From contig NC_079876.1 in assembly GCF_029227915.1 (NCBI RefSeq), forward strand, positions 38,857,828 to 38,921,827: a stretch of DNA of 64,000 bases. The letters are read 5' to 3'. A program made the translations under genes and the position numbers. The notes beneath the pieces were generated by a model that was given only the letters and a program-made list of their open reading frames with translations, made no database searches and was not told the DNA's origin. How positions within the stretch are numbered: the first letter of the stretch is position 1; every line of letters starts with the position of its first letter. Positions 51,070-61,163 of the stretch are shown piece after piece. Origin of the DNA: Hydractinia symbiolongicarpus (lineage: Eukaryota; Cnidaria; Hydrozoa; Anthoathecata; Hydractiniidae).

Positions 51070-52683
51070 GAAAACTACAAGTCTCATGGGCTTTAGTGGT
51101 GAAATAATAATTTAAAAAATCGTTTGGGAAATTAGTTTACTCCCTGGGTACTTTCTTTGTATACTTTTGACTATGCGGGCCGAGTTCTGGGTTTACGGGT
51201 AATGGCGGGTTTTCGTTTGCCGGCGATTAAACTTCTTTTATTCAGCGTCTCATCAAAAATGAAAACATTTTTGAAAACTGCAAGTCTCATGCGTTTAAGT
51301 GGTGAAAAGATAATTGAAAAAATCGTTTCGGAAATGAGTTTACTCACAGGGTACTTTCTTTGTATACATTCGACTATACGGGCCGAGTCCGGGATTTACG
51401 GGAAATCGCAGGTTTTCGTTTGCCGGCGATTAAACTTCTTTTATTCAGCGTCTCATCAAAAATGAAAACATTTTTGAAAACTACAAGTCTCATGGGCTTT
51501 AGTGGTGAAATAATAATTTAAAAAATCGTTTGGGAAATTAGTTTACTCCCTGGGTACTTTCTTTGTATACTTTTGACTATACGGGCCGAGTCCGGGATTT
51601 ACGGGAAATCGCAGGTTTTCGTTTGCCGGCAATTAAACTTCTTTTATTCAGCGTCTCATCAAAAATGAAAACATTTTTGAAAACTACAAGTCTCATGCGT
51701 TTTAGTCGTGAAAATATAAATCAAAAAATCGTTTGGGAAATGAGTTTACTCCCTGGGTACCTTCTTTGTATACTTTTGATTATACGGGCCAAGCCCGGGA
51801 TTTACGGGAAATCTCGGGTTTTCGTTTGCCGGCGATTAAACTTCTTTTATTCAACGTCTCATCAAAAGTGAAAACATTTTTGAAAACTACAAGTCTTATG
51901 CGTTTTAGTGGTGAAAAAATAATTTAAAAAATCGTTCGGGAAATGAGTTTACTCCCTGGGTACTTTCTTTGTATACTTTTGACTATGCGGGCCGAGTTCT
52001 GGGTTTACGGGTAATGGCGGGTTTTCGTTTGCCGGCGATTAAACTTCTTTTATTCAGCGTCTCATCAAGAATGAAAACATTTTTAAAAACTGCAAGTCTC
52101 ATGCGTTTTAGTGGTGAAAAGATAATTGAAAAAATCGTTTCGGAAATGAGTTTACTCACAGGGTACTTTCTTTGTAAACATTCGACTATACGGGCCGAGT
52201 CCGGGATTTACGGGAAATCGCAGGTTTTCGTTTGCCGGCGATTAAACTTCTTTTATTCAGCGTCTCATCAAAAATGAAAACATTTTTGAAAACTACAAGT
52301 CTCATGCGTTTTAGTGGTGAAAAAATAATTTAAAAAATCGTTTGGAAAATGAGTTTACTCCCTGGGTACTTTCTTTGTATACTTTTGACTATGCGGGCCG
52401 AGTTCTGGGTTTACGGGTAATGGCGGGTTTTCGTTTGCCGGCGATTAAACTTCTTTTATTCAGCGTCTCATCAAAAATGAAAACATTTTTGAAAACTGCA
52501 AGTCTCATGCGTTTAAGTGGTGAAAAGATAATTAAAAAAATCGTTTCGGAAATGAGTTTACTCACAGGGTACTTTCTTTGTATACATTCGACTATACGGG
52601 CCGAGTCCGGGATTTACGGGAAATCGCAGGTTTTCGTTTGCCGGCGATTAAACTTCTTTTATTCAGCGTCTCATCAAAAATGA
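51070..52683 (+). repeat. Copy of the 46.8-48.4 kb block (offset 4,263 bp, 21 monomers)
   Basis: Monomers at 51157, 51563, 51969 and 52342 match those at 46894, 47300, 47706 and 48079. The rare tttgtaaacattcg variant is shared (near 47910 and 52173). Beyond 52683 the order departs: the next monomers are the aaataatcgttcgggaaatg type. Confidence 0.85.
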
Positions 52684-55600
52684 AAACATTTTTAAAAACT
52701 ACAAGTCTCATGGGCTTTAGTGGTGAAATAATAATTTAAATAATCGTTCGGGAAATGAGTTTACACCCTGGGTACTTTCTTTGTATACTTTTGACTATAC
52801 GGGCCGAGTCCGGGATTTACGGGAAATCGCAGGTTTTCGTTTGCCGGCGATTAAACTTCTTTTATTCAGCGTCTCATCAAAAATGAAAACATTTTTAAAA
52901 ACTACAAGTCTCATGGGCTTTAGTGGTGAAATAATAATTTAAATAATCGTTCGGGAAATGAGTTTACACCCTGGGTACTTTCTTTGTATACTTTTGACTA
53001 TACGGGCCGAGTCCGGGATTTACGGGAAATCGCAGGTTTTCGTTTGCCGGCGATTAAACTTCTTTTATTCAGCGTCTCATCAAAAATGAAAACATTTTTG
53101 AAAACTACAAGTCTCATGCGTTGTAGTGGTGAAAAAATAATTTAAAAAATCGTTCGAGAAATGAGTTTACACCCTGGGTTCTTTCTTTGTATACTTTTGA
53201 CTATACGGGCCGAGTCTGGGATTTACGGGAAATCGCAGGTTTTCGTTTGCCGGCGATTAAACCACTTTCATTAAGCGTCCCATCAAAAGTGAAAAGATTT
53301 TTAAAAACTACAAGTCTCATGCGTTTTAGTGGTGAAAAAATAATTTAAAAAATCGTTTCGGAAATGAGTTTACTCACAGGGTACTTTCTTTGTATACATT
53401 CGACTATACGGGCCGAGTCCGGGATTTACGGGAAATCGCAGGTTTTCGTTTGCCGGCGATTAAACTTCTTTTATTCAGCGTCTCATCAAAAATGAAAACA
53501 TTTTTGAAAACTACAAGTCTCATGGGCTTTAGTGGTGAAATAATAATTTAAAAAATCGTTTGGCAAATTAGTTTACTCCCTGGGTACTTTCTTTGTATAC
53601 TTTTGACTATACGGGCCGAGTCCGGGATTTACGGGAAATCGCAGGTTTTCGTTTGCCGGCGATTAAACTTCTTTTATTCAGCGTCTCATCAAAAATGAAA
53701 ACATTTTTAAAAACTACAAGTCTCATGGGCTTTAGTGGTGAAATAATAATTTAAATAATCGTTCGGGAAATGAGTTTACACCCTGGGTACTTTCTTTGTA
53801 TACTTTTGAATATATAGGCCGAGTCCGGGATTTACGGGAAATCGCAGGTTTTCGTTTGCCGGCGATTAAACTTCTTTTATTCAGCGTCTCATCAAAAATG
53901 AAAACATTTTTGAAAACTACAAGTCTCATGCGTTGTAGTGGTGAAAAAATAATTTAAAAAATCGTTCGAGAAATGAGTTTACACCCTGGGTTCTTTCTTT
54001 GTATACTTTTGACTATACGGGCCGAGTCTGGGATTTACGGGAAATCGCAGGTTTTCGTTTGCCGGCGATTAAACCACTTTCATTAAGCGTCCCATGAAAA
54101 GTGAAAAGATTTTTAAAAACTACAAGTCTCATGCGTTTTAGTGGTGAAAAAATAATTTAAAAAATCGTTCGGGAAATGAGTTTACACCCTGGGTACTTTC
54201 TTTGTATACTATTGACTATACGGGTCGAGTCCGGGATTTACGGGAAATCGCAGGTTTTCGTTTGCCGGCGATTAAACTTCTTTTATTCAGCGTCTCATCA
54301 AAAATGAAAACATTTTTGAAAACTACAAGTCTCATGGGCTTTAGTGGTGAAATAATTTAAAAAATCGTTTGGGAAATTAGTTTACTCCCTGGGTACTTTC
54401 TTTGTATACTTTTGACTATACGGGCCGAGTCCGGGATTTACGGGAAATCGCAGGTTTTCGTTTGCCGGCGATTAAACTTCTTTTATTCAGCGTCTCATCA
54501 AAAATGAAAACATTTTTGAAAACTACAAGTCTCATGCGTTTTAGTCGTGAAAATATAAATCAAAAAATCGTTCGGGAAATGAGTTTACTCCCTGGGTACC
54601 TTCTTTGTATACTTTTGATTATACGGGCCAAGCCCGGGATTTACGGGAAATCTCGGGTTTTCGTTTGCCGGCGATTAAACTTCTTTTATTCAGCGTCTCA
54701 TCAAAAATGAAAACATTTTTGAAAACTACAAGTCTCATGCGTTTTAGTGGTGAAAAAATAATTTAAAAAATCGTTTGGGAAATGAGTTTACTCCCTGGGT
54801 ACTTTCTTTGTATACTTTTGACTATGCGGGCCGAGTTCTGGGTTTACGGGTAATGGCGGGTTTTCGTTTGCCGGCGATTAAACTTCCTTTATTCAGCGTC
54901 TCATCAAAAATGAAAACATTTTTGAAAACTGCAAGTCTCATGCGTTTAAGTGGTGAAAAGATAATTGAAAAAATCGTTTCGGAAATGAGTTTACTCACAG
55001 GGTACTTTCTTTGTATACATTCGACTATACGGGCCGAGTCCGGGATTTACGGGAAATCGCAGGTTTTCGTTTGCCGGCGATTAAACTTCTTTTATTCAGC
55101 GTCTCATCAAAAATGAAAACATTTTTAAAAACTACAAGTCTCATGGGCTTTAGTGGTGAAATAATAATTTAAATAATCGTTCGGGAAATGAGTTTACACC
55201 CTGGGTACTTTCTTTGTATACTTTTGACTATACGGGCCGAGTCCGGGATTTACGGGAAATCGCGGGTTTTCGTTTGCCGGCGATTAAACTTCTTTTATTC
55301 AGCGTCTCATCAAAAATGAAAACATTTTTGAAAACTACAAGTCTGATGCGTTGTAGTGGTGAAAAAATAATTTAAAAAATCGTTCGAGAAATGAGTTTAC
55401 ACCCTGGGTTCTTTCTTTGTATACTTTTGACTATACGGGCCGAGTCTGGGATTTACGGGAAATGGCAGGTTTTTGTTTGCCGGCGATTAAACCACTTTCA
55501 TTAAGCGTCCCATCAAAAATGAAAAGATTTTTAAAAACTACAAGTCTCATGCGTTTTAGTGGTGAAAAAATAATTTAAAAAATCGTTCGGGAAATGAGTT

Positions 55601-58129
55601 TACACCCTGGGTACTTTCTCTGTATACTATTGACTATACGGGCCGAGTCCGGGATTTACGGGAAATCGCAGGTTTTCGTTTGCCGGCGATTAAACTTCTT
55701 TTATTCAGCGTCTCATCAAAAATGAAAACATTTTTGAAAACTACAAGTCTCATGCGTTTTAGTGGTGAAAAAATAATTTAAAACTTCGTTAGGGAAATGA
55801 GTTTACTCACTGGGTACTTTCCTTGTATACTTTTGACTATACGGGCCGAGACCGGGATTTACGGGAAATCGCAGGTTTTCGTTTGCCGGCGATTAAACCA
55901 CTTTCATTAAGCGTCCCATCAAAAATGAAAAGATTTTTAAAAACTACAAGTCTCATGCGTTTTAGTGGTGAAAAAATATTTTAAAAAATCGTTCGGGAAA
56001 AGAGTTTACACCCTGGGTACTTTCTTTGTATACTATTGACTATACGGGCCGAGTCCGGGATTTACGGGAAATCGCGGATTCTCGTTTGCCGGCGATTAAA
56101 CTTCTTTTATTCAGCGTCTCATCAAAAATGAAAACATTTTTGAAAACTACAAGTCTCAATCGTTTTAGTGGTGAAAAGATAATTTAAAAAATCGTTTTGG
56201 AAATGAGTTTACTCAGAAGGTACTTTCTTTGTATACTTTTGACTATACGGGCCGAGTCCGAGATTTACGGGAAATGGCAGGTTTTCGTTTGCCGGCGATT
56301 AAACTTCTTTTATTCAGCGTCTCATCAAAAATGAAAACATTTTTGACAACTACAAGTCTCATGCGTTTTAGTGGTGAAAAAATAATTTAAAAAATCGTTC
56401 GGGAAATGAGTTTACTTACTGTGTACTTTCCTTGTATACTTTTGACTATACGAGCCGAGACCGGGATTTACGGGAAATCGCGGATTTTCGTTTGCCGGCG
56501 ATTAAACGTCTTTTATTCAGCGTCTCATCAAAAATGAAAACATTTTTAAAAACTACAAGAATCATGCGTTGTAGTGTTGAAAAAATAATTTAAAAAATCG
56601 TTCGAGAAATGAGTTTACACCCTGGGTTCTTTCTTTGTATACTTTTGACTATACGGGCCGAGTCTGAGATTGACGGGAAATCGCAAGTTTTCGTTTGCCG
56701 GCGATTAAACCACTTTCATTAAGCGTCTCATCAAAAATGAAAACATTTTTAAAAACTACAAGTCTCATGCGTTGTAGTGGTGAAAAAATAATTTAAAAAA
56801 TCGTTCGCGAAATGAGTTTACACCCTGGGTTCTTTCTTTGTATACTTTTGACTATACGGGCCGAGTCTAGGATTTACGGGAAATCGCAGGTGTTCGTTTG
56901 CCGGCGATTAAACCACTTTCATTAGCGTCTCATCAAAAATGAAAAGATTTCTGAAAACTACAAGTCTCATGCGTTTTAGTGGTGAAAAAATAATTTAAAA
57001 AATCGTTCGGGAAATGAGTTTACTCCCTGGGTACTTTCTTTATCTACTTTTGACTATACGGGCCGAGTCCGGGATTTACGGGAAATCGCAGGTTTTCGTT
57101 TGCCGGCGATTAAACTTCTTTTATTCATCGTCTCATCAAAAATGAAAACATTTTGAAAACTAAAAGTCTCATGCGTTTTAGTGGTGAAAAAATAAATTAA
57201 AAAATCGTTAGGGAAATGAGTTTACTCACTGGGTACTTTCCTTGTATACTTTTGACAATACGGGCCGAGACCGGGATTTACGGGAAATCGCGGATTTTCG
57301 TTTGCCGGCGATTAAACTTCTTTTATTCAGCGTCTCATCAAAAATGAAAACATTTTTAAAAACTACAAGTCTCATGCGTTGTAGTGGTGAAAAAATAATT
57401 TAAAAAATCGTTCGCGAAATGAATTTACACCCTGGGTTCTTTCTTTGTATACTTTTGACTATACGGGCCGAGTCTGGGATTTACGGGAAATCGCAGGTTT
57501 TCGTTTGCCGGCGATTAAACCACTTTCATTAAGCGTCTCATCAAAAATGAAAAGATTTCTGAAAACTACAAGTCTCATGCGTTTTAGTGGTGAAAAAATA
57601 ATTTAAAAAATCGTTCGGGAAATGAGTTTACTCCCTGGGTACTTTCTTTGTTTACTTTTGACTATACGGGCCGAGTCCGGGATTTACGGGAAATCGCAGG
57701 TTTTCGTTTGCCGGCGATTAAACTTCTTTTATTCAGCGTCTCATCAAAAATGAAAACATTTTGAAAACTACAAGTCTCATGCGTTTTAGTGGTGAAAAAA
57801 TAAATTAAAAAATCGTTCGGGAAATGAGTTTACTCCCTGGGTACTATCTTTGTATACTTTTGACTATACGGGCCAAGCCCGGGATTTACGGGAAATCGCG
57901 GGTTTTCGTTTGGCGGCGATTAAACTTCTTTTATTCAGAGTCTCGTTAGAAATGAAAACATTTTTGAAAACTACAAGTCTTATGCGTTTTAGTGGTGAAA
58001 AAATAATTTAAAAAATCGTTCGGGAAATGAGTTTACACCCTGGGTACTTTCTTTGTATACTTTTGACTATACGGGCCGAGTCCGGGATTTACGGGAAATC
58101 GCAGGTTTTCCTTTGCCGGCGATTAAACT
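52683..58129 (+). repeat. More heterogeneous satellite stretch
   Basis: Monomers here are less regular: tataattaa-type losses (gaaataatttaaaaaatcg near 54350, three bases short), caagaatcatgcg near 56558, and gtgttgaaaaaa near 56574. Also present are tttatctacttttgac near 57050 and a missing base in cattagcgtctc near 56930. The stretch 56.8-58.8 kb is related to 62.0-63.9 kb (offsets about 5,253 falling to 5,063 bp). No gene is seen. Confidence 0.8.
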
Positions 58130-59646
58130 TCTTTTATTCAGCGTCTCATCAAAAATGAAAACATTTTTGAAAACTACAAGTCTCATGCGTTTTAGTGGTG
58201 AAAAAATAATTTAAAAATTCGTTAGGGAAATGAGTTTACTCACTGGGTACTTTCCTTGTATACTTTTGACTATACGGGCCGAGACCGGGATTTACGGGAA
58301 ATCGCGAAATTTTTGTTTGCCGGCGATTAAACTTCTTTTATTCAGCGTCTCATCAAAAATGAAAACATTTTTAAAAACTACAAGTCTCATGCGTTGTAGT
58401 GGTGAAAAAATAATTTAAGAAATCGTTCGGGAGATGAGTTTACTCCCTGGGTACTTTCTTTGTATACTTTTGACTATACGGGCCGAGTCCGAGATTTACG
58501 GGAAATCGCGGGTTTTCGTTTGCCGGCGATTAAACTTCTTTTATGCAGCGTCTCATCAAAAATGAAAACATTTTTAAAAACTACAAGTCTCATGGGCTTT
58601 AGTGGTGAAATAATAATTTAAAAAATCGTTTGGGACATTAGTTTACTCCCTGGGTACTTTCTTTGTATACTTTTGACTACACGGGCCGAGTCCGGAATTT
58701 ACGGGAAATCGCAGGTTTTCTTTTGCCGGCGATTAAAATTCTTTTATTCAGCGTCTCATCAAAAATGAAAACATTTTTGAGAACTACAAGTCTCATGCGT
58801 TTTAGTGGTGAAAAAATAATTTAAAAATTCGTTAGGGAAATGAGTTTACTTACTGTGTACTTTCCTTGTATACTTTTGACTATACGGGCCGAGACCGGGA
58901 TTTACGGGAAATCGCGGATTTTCGTTTGCCGGCGATTAAACTTCTTTTATTCACGGTCTCATCAAAAATGAAAACATTTTTGAGAACTACAAGTCTCATG
59001 CGTTTTAGTGGTGAAAAAATAATTTAAAAATTCGTTAGGGAAATGAGTTTACACCCTGGGTACTTTCTTTATCTACTTTTGACTATAAACTTCTTTTATT
59101 CAGCGTCTCATCAAAAATGAAAACATTTTTGAAAACTACAAGTCTCATGGGCTTTAGTGGTGAAATAATAATTTAAAAAATCGTTCGGAAAATAAGTTTA
59201 CTCCCTGGGTACTTTCTTTATCTACTTTTGACTATAAACTTCTTTTATTCAGCGTCTCATCAAAAATGAAAACATTTTTGAAAACTACAAGTCTCATGCG
59301 TTTTAGTGGTGAAAAAATAATTTAAAAAATCGTTCGGGAAATGAGTTTACACCCTGGGTACTTTCTTTGTATACTTTTGACTATACGAGCCGAGTCCGGG
59401 ATTTACGGGAAATCGCAGGTTTTCGTTTGCCGGCGATTAAACTTCTTTTATTCACGGTCTCATCAAAAATGAAAACATTTTTGAGAACTACAAGTCTCAT
59501 GCGTTTTAGTGGTGAAAAAATAATTTAAAAATTCGTTAGGGAAATGAGTTTACTTACTGTGTACTTTCCTTGTATACTTTTGACTATACGGGCCGAGACC
59601 GGGATTTACGGGAAATCGCGGATTTTCGTTTGCCGGCGATTAAACG
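58130..59646 (+). repeat. 1,517-bp higher-order repeat, copy 1
   Basis: Six 203-bp and two 149-bp monomers. Markers are gaaatcgcgaaatttttg near 58300, ttatgcagcgtc near 58542, gggacattagttt near 58632, gactacacggg near 58675 and tattcacggtctc near 58951. All recur 1,517 bp downstream. Confidence 0.92.
59081..59240 (+). repeat. 149-bp truncated monomers, first pair
   Basis: The bases from cgggccgag through ccggcgatta (54 bp) are missing, so gactata joins aacttcttttattc. Junctions lie at 59087/59088 and 59236/59237. The deletion ends share the dinucleotide ta, compatible with a short-homology deletion. Both monomers also carry tttatctac in place of tttgtatac. Confidence 0.92.
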
Positions 59647-61163
59647 TCTTTTATTCAGCGTCTCATCAAAAATGAAAACATTTTTGAAAACTACAAGTCT
59701 CATGCGTTTTAGTGGTGAAAAAATAATTTAAAAATTCGTTAGGGAAATGAGTTTACTCACTGGGTACTTTCCTTGTATACTTTTGACTATACGGGCCGAG
59801 ACCGGGATTTACGGGAAATCGCGAAATTTTTGTTTGCCGGCGATTAAACTTCTTTTATTCAGCGTCTCATCAAAAATGAAAACATTTTTAAAAACTACAA
59901 GTCTCATGCGTTGTAGTGGTGAAAAAATAATTTAAGAAATCGTTCGGGAGATGAGTTTACTCCCTGGGTACTTTCTTTGTATACTTTTGACTATACGGGC
60001 CGAGTCCGAGATTTACGGGAAATCGCGGGTTTTCGTTTGCCGGCGATTAAACTTCTTTTATGCAGCGTCTCATCAAAAATGAAAACATTTTTAAAAACTA
60101 CAAGTGTCATGGGCTTTAGTGGTGAAATAATGATTTAAAAAATCGTTTGGGACATTAGTTTACTCCCTGGGTACTTTCTTTGTATACTTTTGACTACACG
60201 GGCCGAGTCCGGAATTTACGGGAAATCGCAGGTTTTCTTTTGCCGGCGATTAAAATTCTTTTATTCAGTGTCTCATCAAAAATGAAAACATTTTTGAGAA
60301 CTACAAGTCTCATGCGTTTTAGTGGTGAAAAAATAATTTAAAAATTCGTTAGGGAAATGAGTTTACTTACTGTGTACTTTCCTTGTATACTTTTGACTAT
60401 ACGGGCCGAGACCGGGATTTACGGGAAATCGCGGATTTTCGTTTGCCGGCGATTAAACTTCTTTTATTCACGGTCTCATCAAAAATGAAAACATTTTTGA
60501 GAACTACAAGTCTCATGCGTTTTAGTGGTGAAAAAATAATTTAAAAATTCGTTAGGGAAATGAGTTTACACCCTGGGTACTTTCTTTATCTACTTTTGAC
60601 TATAAACTTCTTTTATTCAGCGTCTCATCAAAAATGAAAACATTTTTGAAAACTACAAGTCTCATGGGCTTTAGTGGTGAAATAATAATTTAAAAAATCG
60701 TTCGGAAAATAAGTTTACTCCCTGGGTACTTTCTTTATCTACTTTTGACTATAAACTTCTTTTATTCAGCGTCTCATCAAAAATGAAAACATTTTTGAAA
60801 ACTACAAGTCTCATGCGTTTTAGTGGTGAAAAAATAATTTAAAAAATCGTTCGGGAAATGAGTTTACACCCTGGGTACTTTCTTTGTATACTTTTGACTA
60901 TACGAGCCGAGTCCGGGATTTACGGGAAATCGCAGGTTTTCGTTTGCCGGCGATTAAACTTCTTTTATTCACGGTCTCATCAAAAATGAAAACATTTTTG
61001 AGAACTACAAGTCTCATGCGTTTTAGTGGTGAAAAAATAATTTAAAAATTCGTTAGGGAAATGAGTTTACTTACTGTGTACTTTCCTTGTATACTTTTGA
61101 CTATACGGGCCGAGACCGGGATTTACGGGAAATCGCGGATTTTCGTTTGCCGGCGATTAAACG
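59647..61163 (+). repeat. 1,517-bp higher-order repeat, copy 2
   Basis: Near-perfect tandem copy of 58130-59646. The differences I could see are few: caagtgtcatggg near 60101, ataatgattt near 60128 and tcagtgtctc near 60267. This is the youngest-looking duplication in the window after the 408-bp dimers. Confidence 0.92.
60598..60757 (+). repeat. 149-bp truncated monomers, second pair
   Basis: Exact counterparts, 1,517 bp downstream, of the pair at 59081-59240, with junctions at 60604/60605 and 60753/60754. They were copied with the higher-order repeat and did not arise again. Confidence 0.92.
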
